Assembly: GCF_000966285.1 (NCBI RefSeq)
Contig: NZ_KQ031391.1
Location: 6,076,430-6,140,429 of the forward strand
Source: Pseudofrankia sp. DC12
GTDB lineage: Bacteria > Actinomycetota > Actinomycetes > Frankiales > Frankiaceae
DNA length: 64,000 nt
Reading direction: 5' to 3'
In this document: positions 43,630 to 51,610 of the stretch, one piece after another
How positions within the stretch are numbered: the stretch's first letter is position 1
Layout: the number at the start of each line of letters is the position of its first letter
Made by a program: the position numbers and the translations under genes
The notes under the pieces: model-generated
Database searches by the model: none
What the model saw: only the letters and a program-made list of their open reading frames with translations
What the model was told of the DNA's origin: nothing

Positions 43630-43983
43630 ATGTCAATGGCGGTGGCTCCTGACTACGCTCTCGTGTTCTGGAAGAGAGATTCTGAGACCGGTATGCCGGA
43701 CGTCGTTGAGTCCTCTCTCAGAGCTGGAAAGGTGGACGTGGTCGCTCCGGATCCCAGGATTCCTGCCTTCCGTGCCCGCCTGCAGGAGACTTGGCCGAGC
43801 CTGATAGTCTCGATTGAGCCGGCAACGTCGCCCGATGACGCGCAATCGACCCCCCTCGATCGTTACATAATCGTGAATCTAAAGCTTGGCCGTCGGCGCA
43901 AGATTCTTTGGGAGATCAAACAGGCGGCGGTTCGCTCAGGGCTCGCATCCTGGGACCCACAGATTCCCGAGCTGTACTGCTAG
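43630..43983 (+). CDS. Cassette B, gene 1: YDPQ-type small protein
   Basis: 117 aa with intact start (ATG 43630 behind GGGAGGACGA). PDYALVFWKRDSETGMPDVV, RAGKVDVVAPDPRIPAFRAR, PLDRYIIVNLKLGRRRKILW and LASWDPQIPELYC. It is the better preserved copy of the gene at 39351. The overall layout (N-terminal L-x-F-W strand, PDPRIxAF helix, final DPQ) resembles small proteins found near polymorphic toxins. Its stop is 6 bp before gene 2, so the two form a unit. Immunity function is inferred only from context. Confidence 0.68.
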   Translation: MSMAVAPDYALVFWKRDSETGMPDVVESSLRAGKVDVVAPDPRIPAFRARLQETWPSLIVSIEPATSPDDAQSTPLDRYIIVNLKLGRRRKILWEIKQAAVRSGLASWDPQIPELYC

Positions 43984-43989
43984 GCCGCC

Positions 43990-44424
43990 GTGGCGCTCGA
44001 TGTCTTCAAGGCGCTGCTGCGGAACCGGATGGCCCCTTCTCCGCGCTCTTGGATTTGTGGGATCCGGTCAGGCGTTCCGGATGAGATCCGTGTCTCATCA
44101 TGTGCTTCGTTCTTTCAGCGAAGCAGGCTGGCGCCTCCTGCGGAAGTGCGTTTTACGGCGAACCTGACAATTTTTGGTCGCGATTCCTGGGGCTCCGCCC
44201 GACGTCGCGATCCCGACCTGCCCGAGCAGCCCGGACCGAGCATCTTCTACCCCACGGTCGACGGAATCCAGACTAGAATCGGCCACCTTGCCGGAGGCTC
44301 CACCGACATCTGGTGGAAGATCGGAGGTCAAAGCGATGTCGAGTCTGTCGCGACTGAGGTCGTGGGAGCCATCCGTTCCTTCATGATTCCCGTGATTCAT
44401 TGGTCACGTACCCGGCCGCGCTGA
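43990..44424 (+). pseudogene. Cassette B, gene 2: DUF4304-like gene with two compensating indels
   Basis: From GTG 43990: MALDVFKALLRNRMAP, then about 24 residues out of frame (SPRSWICGIRSGVPDEIRVS), then back in frame from FQRSRLAPPAEVRFTANLTI to the end. The out-of-frame part, read one frame over, gives LLRALGFVGSGQAFRMRSVS, the expected DUF4304 sequence. Compared with cassette A it has lost 2 nt near 44030 and 1 nt near 44105, net -3. The ORF stays open (144 aa) but the scrambled core strand probably destroys the fold. The 3' end overlaps the antisense phosphatase by 28 bp. Confidence 0.65.
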
Positions 44425-45737
44425 TGACCGCCAAGAACGCCCGGCGGATGTGCGGTGCCATCGACGGCGGCGTGCGCTGCGCCACGACGGTCGAGCTGGG
44501 CTCCCCGACCTGTGCTGCTGCCCTGGTTCGAGGAGGGCTGTCGCACGAGGTGGTCAGCCGGGCGGGCGTCGGGTGGGTCTGGTCCTGGGATTTCGGCGGC
44601 GAGGAGCGCGACGTCGTCGCTGAGGGTGTTCTTGGTCCAGTCTCGGAGCTGGTGTACGAGCGCGTCGAGGCCGGCGTCCAGTGCCCGGTGGGCGAACGCG
44701 GCGTGCGCGCAGGGCAGGAGGGGGATGAACTCGCCGGTGCCCGGGTCGCGTGCCTCGGCGAGGCCGTCGGTGTAGAGGAGGAGGCGGCTGCCGGGTCGTG
44801 CCGAGACGACGATTGTGTTGGTGCCGTCGGCGCCGAGGCCGAGGGGCGGCTGTCGCAGCGCGGGTGCGAGGGGCCGGGCGCTGTCCTCCTCCAGCAGGAT
44901 CGGGTCTGGGTGTCCGGCGTTCGCCACTGTCAGTCGGTGACCCTTGATCTGCACGACGGCCGCGGTGACGAAGTCGTCGAGGCCGCTGGCCTTCGCGACC
45001 TCGGTGTCGAGGTCGGCGACGATGTCGCTGAGACGCTCGGCGCGAGCGGCGGCCATCCGGAAGCCGCCGAGTACCCGGCTCGCGAGATGGACCGCGTCGA
45101 GTCCCTTGCCGCGTACGTCGCCGATGATCAGGCGCAGGCCCCAGGGGCTCTCGGTCGCCTCGTAGAGGTCACCGCCGACGGTCGCTTCCTGCGCGGCGCT
45201 CTCGTAGTGTCCGGCGAGTCGTACACCGTCGACGACCGGGGCGACGGGCGCGAGAATGGCGAGCTGCGCGACCTGCGCCACCCGGGTGACGGTCCGTAGT
45301 TTCCGCTCACGGCGGGCGTGGTAGACGCTGACCAGGACCGCGATGACGCCGCCGAGTGCGACGCCGGCGACGCGCAGGAACTGCGCCAACAGCCCCCGGC
45401 TCTCGGGGCTGTACAGATCTTCGTCGAGGCCCAGCAGGATCGCGCTCAGCACCGCCAGGACCGCGTAGACGATGGTGAGCCGCGGCCGGACAAGGGTCGC
45501 CGCGGACAGTGGGCACAGGACGAGCAGCTCAAGGAGCGTCCAGTTGCGCCGCGCGGTCAGATCGACGGCGATGACCACCGCGAGCACGACCAGGGGCGCG
45601 ATCCGCGCGGCCCACCGCCTGGTGCCTGGCGGCTCGCCGGCGGCCGGCGGGCGCGGCGGCTGGCGGCCTGTGGAGACCATCGGGTCTGACCCTGTCCCTG
45701 ACCCGGGGCCTGCGGACGACGGGCACTGATCGCTCAC
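44397..45737 (-). CDS. SpoIIE/RsbU-type PP2C phosphatase with membrane N-terminus
   Basis: 446 aa from GTG 45737 behind GGGGGAG. Three or four membrane helices at about 45-150 (APLVVLAVVIAVDLTARRNW, LTIVYAVLAVLSAILLGLDE, VAGVALGGVIAVLVSVYHAR) are followed by the phosphatase: SAAQEATVGGDLYEATESPW, LIIGDVRGKGLDAVHLASRV, TVANAGHPDPILL, LLLYTDGLAEARD and LSDDVALLAAEI. The conserved Asp residues in GGDLYE, GDVRGKG and SDDVAL bind metal. Such phosphatases act on anti-sigma-factor antagonists in stress or sporulation control. The last ~50 residues are Gln/Gly/Arg-rich read-through into the RHS debris, suggesting that the natural end was lost. Confidence 0.9.
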   Translation of the reverse strand: MSDQCPSSAGPGSGTGSDPMVSTGRQPPRPPAAGEPPGTRRWAARIAPLVVLAVVIAVDLTARRNWTLLELLVLCPLSAATLVRPRLTIVYAVLAVLSAILLGLDEDLYSPESRGLLAQFLRVAGVALGGVIAVLVSVYHARRERKLRTVTRVAQVAQLAILAPVAPVVDGVRLAGHYESAAQEATVGGDLYEATESPWGLRLIIGDVRGKGLDAVHLASRVLGGFRMAAARAERLSDIVADLDTEVAKASGLDDFVTAAVVQIKGHRLTVANAGHPDPILLEEDSARPLAPALRQPPLGLGADGTNTIVVSARPGSRLLLYTDGLAEARDPGTGEFIPLLPCAHAAFAHRALDAGLDALVHQLRDWTKNTLSDDVALLAAEIPGPDPPDARPADHLVRQPSSNQGSSTGRGAQLDRRGAAHAAVDGTAHPPGVLGGHQRGRVRDQ

Positions 45738-46049
45738 ACGCTCTCCCCCTGACAAGGCGGCCGCTGAGCGGACGGGCCGACCCCCCGAGGCTGGCTGCCA
45801 CCGATGGCTATCCCCGCAAATCTCGACGGCAGACACCACGCCCGCCGCCAGCCAACCGCCACGCCGGCCAGGCGCGTCGCCTGAGCACGCGGTCCGGACG
45901 GGTTGACGCGCGGCCTTGAGCGTTACGGGCGACCTGGGGTCAGCGGCGCCGGGCCGTTCTCCAGAGGGTGAACGGGAGCAGGATGCGACCGTTCCGATGC
46001 GCCCGTTCCTCGCCACCGCCCGTTCATGTAACCGTGGTTACATCGCCCA
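45738..46049. other. Intergenic region between phosphatase and chromate operon
   Basis: 312 bp between divergent units. Apart from the palindrome at 46026 no gene or RNA was recognised. Confidence 0.4.
46026..46043. promoter_or_regulatory. Palindromic operator of the chromate operon
   Basis: ATGTAACC-GT-GGTTACAT, perfect 8-bp arms, ending 6 bp before the ChrB-N start codon. No ribosome-binding site fits between it and the ATG, so the transcript is probably leaderless and the palindrome would cover the transcription start. ChrB-type proteins are chromate-responsive regulators, so binding by ChrB-N is likely but inferred. Confidence 0.75.
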
Positions 46050-46583
46050 ATGACTGAAGATGCACCGGCTTCCGGGCCGGGCGGCGCTGAGGCGCAGCCG
46101 GGGACGTGGGTGCTGCTGGCGTACCGGGTGCCGCGGGAGCCGTCGCGGCCGAGGATCGCGGTGTGGCGGAAGCTGGAACGGCTCGGGGTGGCCCGCCTCG
46201 GCGACGGTCTGGTGGGGCTGCCGGCGGACGCGCGGACGCGCGAGCAGATCGGCTGGATCGCCGACGAGGTCGGTGAGGCGGGCGGCGCGGCGACCGTCTG
46301 GCTCGCGCAGCCGACCACTCGCACGCAGGAGCGGGAGATCGCCGAGGGGATGCGCACTGCCCGCGCGGCGGAGTACCAGGCGCTGCTCGACCAGGCCGCC
46401 GCCGCCGCGACGGAGACTGAGGCGGAGCGGACGCGGGCGCTTCGCCGGCTACGCGGCGAGCTACGTCAGATCACCCGCCGCGACTTCTTTCCACCCCCAC
46501 AGCGGGATCTGGCCAAGGCGGCCATCGGGGCGCTCGCCGTGCCCGAAACGGCAGCGACCGACGCCCCCCAGGTCCAGCCGTGA
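46050..46583 (+). CDS. chrB: ChrB N-terminal domain protein (chromate-responsive regulator half)
   Basis: 177 aa. GTWVLLAYRVPREPSRPRIA and VWRKLERLGVARLGDGLVGL are the winged-helix-like N-terminal region of ChrB, continuing to RRLRGELRQITRRDFFPPPQ, which in full-length ChrB precedes the C-terminal domain. The ATG at 46050 follows the operator directly. Full-length ChrB is about 310-330 aa; here the two halves are separate genes overlapping by 4 nt. This half probably does the DNA binding. Confidence 0.88.
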   Translation: MTEDAPASGPGGAEAQPGTWVLLAYRVPREPSRPRIAVWRKLERLGVARLGDGLVGLPADARTREQIGWIADEVGEAGGAATVWLAQPTTRTQEREIAEGMRTARAAEYQALLDQAAAAATETEAERTRALRRLRGELRQITRRDFFPPPQRDLAKAAIGALAVPETAATDAPQVQP

Positions 46584-47011
46584 GGTGGGCGACCCGTGCG
46601 GGGGTCCACATCGACCGGGCCGCGAGCGCCTGGCTGATCCGCCGCCACGTCGACCCCGACGCTGACTTCGTGTTCGTCGACGATCTGGCGGCGGTGCCGT
46701 CGGAGGCCACCCCGTTCGACCTGCGCGGCGCCGAGCTGGGCCATCACGGCGGCGACTGCACGTTCGAGACGATCCTGCGCCGCTACGACCTGGCCGACCC
46801 GGTGCTGTGGAAGCTCGCCGAGATCGTGCACGAGGCCGACGTCGACGACGAACGTTTCGACGCGCCGGAAGCCGCCGGTCTGGACGTGGCACTCCGCGGC
46901 CTGTCGATGATCCACACCGATGCCGACGTGCTCGCGTTGACCGGACCGCTGTTCGACGGGCTGTACGCCTACCACCGTCGCGCCCTGCTCGCGGACGGCC
47001 CACCCGCATGA
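46580..47011 (+). CDS. ChrB C-terminal domain protein (chromate resistance)
   Basis: 143 aa from GTG 46580, overlapping the upstream stop (GTGA). RAGVHIDRAASAWLIRRHVD, FDLRGAELGHHGGDCTFETI and KLAEIVHEADVDDERF are the ChrB C-terminal (chromate resistance exported protein) signature, with conserved H, D, C and E residues that could bind chromate or a metal. Together with the preceding gene it adds up to a normal ChrB length. It ends in an ATGA overlap with chrA, so the three genes are coupled. Confidence 0.9.
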   Translation: MRWATRAGVHIDRAASAWLIRRHVDPDADFVFVDDLAAVPSEATPFDLRGAELGHHGGDCTFETILRRYDLADPVLWKLAEIVHEADVDDERFDAPEAAGLDVALRGLSMIHTDADVLALTGPLFDGLYAYHRRALLADGPPA

Positions 47012-48516
47012 CCGCCGATGCCGGGAGCCCGCCCGTGACCACGACTGATCCGCAGCCAGAAGCCATCGTGGCTCCGGCGATCGATCCGGCCGCACCCAGC
47101 GAAACGGCTGCCGTCGTCGACGCCTCGCCGACCGCCCAGGACGGCGAAGGCGCGGCGTCGGGTGAGGTGGTTCCGTTTCGCCAGGCGACCCGGACCTGGT
47201 TTCTGATCTCGTTGCAGACGTTCGGCGGGCCGGCGGGCCAGATCGCGGTCATGCAGCGACACCTCGTCGACGAACGCCGCTGGATCGGGCAGCGACGCTT
47301 CCTGCACGCTCTGAACTACTGCATGCTGCTTCCCGGCCCCGAAGCCCAACAACTGGCGATCTACATCGGCTGGCTACTCAACGGCCTACGCGGCGGCCTC
47401 GTCGCCGGAAGCTTGTTCGTCCTGCCCGGCGTGGCCGCCCTGCTGGGCCTGTCCGCGCTCTACGTCGGCCTCGGCGACACCACCGTCGTCACCGGACTGT
47501 TCGCCGGCCTCGCACCGGCGGTCGTCGCCATCGTCGCCCAGGCCGTCTGGCGGGTCGGCCGCCGCGCGCTCACCGGGCCGCTGCTCGTCGGGTTCGCGGT
47601 CGGCGCGTTCGCCGCCCTGGCCGTCCTCGGTCTGCCGTTCCCCCTGGTCATCGCCCTCGCTGCGGTCACCGGCTGGGTCGTGCACCGCTCGCGGCCGGCG
47701 ATGCTGAAAGGCGGCGGCGAACGGCACGGCGGCACCACGGACGGGCCACCGCCGCTGATCCCCGACCAGGGGCTGCACCACGACCCGCCCAGCGCCCGCC
47801 GCACCGCGGCCGTCCTCGCCATCGGCCTGACGGCCTGGTTCCTGCCCATCGCCCTTGTCGCGGCGACCACCGGCACCGGGAGCGTCTACACCCAGCAGGG
47901 CCTGTTCTTCTCCGGCACCGCCGTCGTCACCTTCGGCGGCGCCTACGCCGTGCTCTCCTACGTCGCCCAACGCGCCGTCGAGCACTACGCCTGGCTCTCC
48001 GCCCCCGACATGGTCCACGGCCTCGCGCTCGCCGAGTCCACACCCGGACCGCTGATCATGGTCGTCCAGTTCGTCGCGTTCCTCGGCGCCTACCACCACC
48101 CAGGCGCCCTCAACCCCTGGCTCGCCGGCGTCGTCGCCTCGCTCCTGACGACCTGGGTGACGTTCGTACCCTGCTTCCTGCTGGTCCTGCTCGGCGCGCC
48201 CCACGTCGAGCGTCTCCGCGGAAACCACGCCCTGTCCGCGGCCCTCACCGCCATCACCGCCGCCGTCGTCGGCGTCATCGCCAACCTCGGCCTCTACTTC
48301 GCCCTGCACACCCTGTTCGCCACCACCCACACCCTGACCACCGGACCCCTTCACCTCCAGCTTCCCGACCCCGGCACCCTCCGGCTCGTACCAGTCCTGA
48401 TCACCGGTGTCGCGGCGTTCTTGATCTTCAGGTCGCGCTGGCCGGTGCTTCGCGTCCTCGGGACCAGCGCCACCCTCGGCCTCATGGCCGGCCTCACCCA
48501 CCTGCCCGGAACCTGA
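47008..48516 (+). CDS. chrA: Chromate efflux transporter ChrA
   Basis: 502 aa from ATG 47008. After a ~50-residue polar N-terminus, the two CHR domains follow: SLQTFGGPAGQIAVMQRHLV and YCMLLPGPEAQQLAIYIGWL in the first; FFSGTAVVTFGGAYAVLSYV and LALAESTPGPLIMVVQFVAF in the second. It exports chromate from the cytoplasm. Co-transcribed with the split chrB genes and probably induced by chromate through the upstream palindrome. It is a different subfamily from the 393-aa CHR protein at 9740. Confidence 0.95.
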   Translation: MTADAGSPPVTTTDPQPEAIVAPAIDPAAPSETAAVVDASPTAQDGEGAASGEVVPFRQATRTWFLISLQTFGGPAGQIAVMQRHLVDERRWIGQRRFLHALNYCMLLPGPEAQQLAIYIGWLLNGLRGGLVAGSLFVLPGVAALLGLSALYVGLGDTTVVTGLFAGLAPAVVAIVAQAVWRVGRRALTGPLLVGFAVGAFAALAVLGLPFPLVIALAAVTGWVVHRSRPAMLKGGGERHGGTTDGPPPLIPDQGLHHDPPSARRTAAVLAIGLTAWFLPIALVAATTGTGSVYTQQGLFFSGTAVVTFGGAYAVLSYVAQRAVEHYAWLSAPDMVHGLALAESTPGPLIMVVQFVAFLGAYHHPGALNPWLAGVVASLLTTWVTFVPCFLLVLLGAPHVERLRGNHALSAALTAITAAVVGVIANLGLYFALHTLFATTHTLTTGPLHLQLPDPGTLRLVPVLITGVAAFLIFRSRWPVLRVLGTSATLGLMAGLTHLPGT

Positions 48517-48587
48517 CCGCGACACCGGGAGGGCCTGGTAGCCGCGCAAGAAAGGGTGGTCACGGCGCGCCGCGCGGCTTCTGACCG

Positions 48588-50627
48588 TCAGCCGCGAGCC
48601 CACTGGACGGGACCGCTGGCGATCACCGAGCCGACCGACGTGACGCCGGAGCCGTCCAGCTTCATGGACTCGGCCCGCCCGGTGGCCGAGAAGAAGGTGC
48701 GCGCGGACGTGTCCCGGACGAAGACCACCCGGCCGTCGGGGGACCAGGTCGGATGCCAGGAGCCCGCGCCGGCCACCTGGTGGAGCCCGGTGCCGTCCGG
48801 CGCGATCGCGTAGACCCCACCGTCGTTCGACCCGAACACGATCGTCTTCCCGTCCGGGGACCAGGACGGCTCGACCGGGATCGCGCCGGCGTGCGGAGCG
48901 CCGGTGAGGGCACGTACCGAACCGTCGGCCGTCGAGACGATCTTCAGGGTCTGCGAGTCCGGGTCGCGGAACACGATCTCGCGCCCGTCGGGCGACCAGG
49001 CGGTCTCCAGCCCGTGCACGCCGGCGACGCGCCGCGCGCCGGTGCCGTCCGCCTGCATCAGGTAGAGCCCGCCGGTGTTGCGGAAGTAGGCGATCTGGGT
49101 GCCGTCCGGGGACCAGGCCGGGTACTCGGCCGAGCTGTCGCCGCTGGTCGCGAGCTGGCGCGGCTCGGTGCCGTCGGGCCGGACGGTGACGATCTGACCG
49201 CCGACGCCCGCGTAGGCGACGCGCCCGTCCGCGGCCACGGACGGCGCGTCGCCGGTGCCGAGCTGCCGTTCGGTGCCGTCGGGGGAGACGACGACGATCG
49301 GGCTGTCGTTGATCGAGCTGTCGCCCGCGAAGCGCTTGAAGACCAGCCAGGATCGTGGCTGCGCCGGCAGGGTGGCCGCCGCCCCGGCCGTCCCGGTCGC
49401 GCTCGATCCGGCGCCCGCGTGGCCGCCGGGCTCCGGCTTGCCGGTCGGGCCGGCCGTGGCCGGCGCGGAGCTCTTCTGGCTCGCCAGGTCCGCTGGCCCG
49501 CCGTCGCCGTGCGAACTGAGCAGGTAGAGCGTGACGAACACGCCGACCAGCAGGAGGACCACCGCGACGGCCACACCGGCGAGCAACGTCCGGTGCCGCG
49601 GGCGCGGGCGGTCCGCGACAGGCCAGGGAGGGGCCAGGGTCGGCGGGTAACCGGCGCCGGGCTGGCCGGTGTCACCGTGCCCTGGCCCGGAGGGAGCCGT
49701 GGTCCACGGGGTCGGCCCGGTCGGCGCGGCGGGAGCCGCGGCCGCGGTCGCGGCGCCGGTCGCGAGGGTGGCGGCCGCGACTGGCTGAGAGGCACTGATG
49801 TCGACGTCCGAGCCAGCCGCGAGCGTCAGGAGCAGCTCGTGGGCGCTCGGCCGGGCGGCCGGGTCCTTGCTCATGGCGTGGCGCACCAACGCCAGCAGAC
49901 CGCCCTCCAGGCAGCTGAAGTCCGGCTCGTCGTGGACCAGGCGGTGCAGCAGCACCGGTGTGGCGGCCTCGCCGAACGGGGAACGGCCGCTCGCGGCGTA
50001 GAGCACCACCCCACCCCACGCGTACACGTCGGCGGCCGGGGTCAGGTCGAGGCCCAGCGCCTGTTCCGGCGCCATGTACGCGGGAGTCCCGACGATCCCG
50101 CCGCGGGTGTGCAGGGTCGTGGACTCCAGCGCGTGGGCGATCCCGAAGTCGATGACCCGGGCCCCGGACGCAGACAGCAGGATGTTGCCGGGCTTGAGGT
50201 CGCGGTGGACCACGTGCGCGGCGTGGATGGCCGTCAGCGCGTTCGCGACCGCCACCGCCAGGCGTTCGAGCTCGGCCGGCGGCAGCGGCCCGTCCTGTCG
50301 CACCCGCGCGCCCAGCGTCGGACCCTCGACGTACTCGGTGACCAGGTAGGGCTCCGGGCCCTCGACGTCGACGTCGAGCACCTCGGCGGTGCAGAACCTG
50401 GCGACCCGCCGGGCGGCCCGGACCTCGCGCAGGAAACGGCGACGGAAATCAGCGTCCTCGGCGAACTCCCGGCGAATGACCTTGATCGCCACGGGGCGGC
50501 CCTCGGCAGTGTGGCCGAGATAGACGCTGCCCATCCCGCCGACGCCGAGGCGACCGGACAGCTGGTAGGGGCCGACCTGTTTCGGGTCGCCGCCCTGGAG
50601 CGGCTCCACCCCCGCGACGTCCGCCAT
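48588..50627 (-). CDS. Receptor Ser/Thr protein kinase with TolB/PD40 beta-propeller sensor
   Basis: 679 aa. Kinase domain ~21-270: GVGGMGSVYLGH loop, K49 in VAIKV, catalytic HRDLKPGNILL (~141-151), DFG at ~160-162 and GTPAYMAPEQALGL. After an Ala/Pro-rich linker a membrane helix follows (LLAGVAVAVVLLLVGVFVTL, about residue 350). The extracellular C-terminal ~250 residues contain PD40/WD-like repeats with the signature SPDGxxI/V (WSPDGTQIAYFRN, WSPDGREIVFRD, WSPDGKTIVFGS, WSPDGRVVFVRD), which form a propeller for ligand sensing. Downstream targets are unknown. It is not co-transcribed with its neighbours. Confidence 0.95.
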   Translation of the reverse strand: MADVAGVEPLQGGDPKQVGPYQLSGRLGVGGMGSVYLGHTAEGRPVAIKVIRREFAEDADFRRRFLREVRAARRVARFCTAEVLDVDVEGPEPYLVTEYVEGPTLGARVRQDGPLPPAELERLAVAVANALTAIHAAHVVHRDLKPGNILLSASGARVIDFGIAHALESTTLHTRGGIVGTPAYMAPEQALGLDLTPAADVYAWGGVVLYAASGRSPFGEAATPVLLHRLVHDEPDFSCLEGGLLALVRHAMSKDPAARPSAHELLLTLAAGSDVDISASQPVAAATLATGAATAAAAPAAPTGPTPWTTAPSGPGHGDTGQPGAGYPPTLAPPWPVADRPRPRHRTLLAGVAVAVVLLLVGVFVTLYLLSSHGDGGPADLASQKSSAPATAGPTGKPEPGGHAGAGSSATGTAGAAATLPAQPRSWLVFKRFAGDSSINDSPIVVVSPDGTERQLGTGDAPSVAADGRVAYAGVGGQIVTVRPDGTEPRQLATSGDSSAEYPAWSPDGTQIAYFRNTGGLYLMQADGTGARRVAGVHGLETAWSPDGREIVFRDPDSQTLKIVSTADGSVRALTGAPHAGAIPVEPSWSPDGKTIVFGSNDGGVYAIAPDGTGLHQVAGAGSWHPTWSPDGRVVFVRDTSARTFFSATGRAESMKLDGSGVTSVGSVIASGPVQWARG

Positions 50628-51013
50628 GACGAGCCCTCCGTCTCACGGAGCCGCGATAATCCCTTCTGGTCCCAGTATGCCGCGCTTGGTAACTCTCCCC
50701 ACCTACGGCGTCGCCGCCAGGACAGCCATGCCCAGCGGCGCGACGGTCGGGGCCGCCGGCGTTGTGGTCAGTCCGGGTCGGCGAGCACGAGAGCCAGGGA
50801 GTCCCAGTCGGCCACGGCGGTGCCGATCCTGGTCAGCAGGTCCGTCGTGATCGCCGGGTTGACCTTGAGGGTGTCACAGGCTTCGTGGTCACAGGCGTCG
50901 CGTGGCCTCGGTGCCGTCGAGGCGCGCGGGCGCCCTGGCCGTCGACGGGAAAGCACCGGCCGGCGGGGCAGCGCGAACAGCGCCGCTTTCGGACGAGCGG
51001 CCGATCCAGCTCG
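50628..51013. other. Intergenic region with gene debris
   Basis: 386 bp between the kinase start and the CaiB fragment. No intact gene. ORFs spanning it are long only because of the high GC content. Confidence 0.4.
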
Positions 51014-51353
51014 GGAGACCGCGTCGTCGAGTTGGCACAGTGGGTGTTCGTGCCCGTCGCCGGTGCGCTGCTGGCGGACTGGGGCGCGGACGTCATCCGG
51101 ATCGAGCGCCTGGAAGGCGAGCCCTACCGCGGCCTGGCCACCCAGGGCATCGGCACGGACAGCGGCGGCGTCAACCTGTCGATCGCGCTCGCCAACCGCG
51201 GCAAGCGGTCCATCGCCCTCGACCTGCGCGCCGAGCCGGGCCGCGCGGTGCTCAACGAGCTGCTCGCGACCGCGGACGTCTTCCTGACCAACTTCCGGCC
51301 TGGCGCGCTGACCCGGCTCGGCCTCGACGCCGCGACGCTGCGCGGGCGTTTCC
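51014..51353 (+). pseudogene. N-terminal fragment of a CaiB/BaiF CoA-transferase
   Basis: GDRVVELAQWVFVPVAGALL, ADWGADVIRIERLEGEPYRG, NRGKRSIALDLRAEPGRAVL and LLATADVFLTNFRPGALTRL GLDAATLR match the first ~115 residues of class III CoA transferases, including the GADVIRIE strand and FRPGxxxRLGL block. No proper start codon is seen at the 5' end and the homology stops at RGRFP (about 51353). The next bases belong to an unrelated fragment. The normal protein has about 400 residues, so this is a relic. Confidence 0.8.
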
Positions 51354-51356
51354 CCC

Positions 51357-51491
51357 GACCGCGAGAACATCGTGAACGGCGTCGACAACTGCATCTGGGT
51401 CACCCAGTTCCGGGGCAGCACGTTCCACCCGGTCGGCGGCGCCACCCCGATCTGCGGCGCCACCCTCGCCGGGAGGTCCGTCACCTCCTGA
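51357..51491 (+). pseudogene. C-terminal fragment of a small Cys-containing secreted-type protein
   Basis: 44 codons, DRENIVNGVDNCIWVTQFRG then STFHPVGGATPICGATLAGR and a stop. It follows the CaiB break directly and in a different frame. The DRENxVxGxDNC motif is also found at 17795, where the sequence upstream of the motif is preserved. Together the two fragments outline a protein with several Cys residues. Family not recognised. Confidence 0.45.
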
Positions 51492-51610
51492 CCCACGGAG
51501 GCGTGAAACCTCGGAGGGCGACCGCCAGACCGGCGGCCCGCCCTCCACAGGTGATGCTCTGGACTACTGGTTCGGCGTTCCGGTCGGGGTGGACCTGTCG
51601 TATTCGGTCG

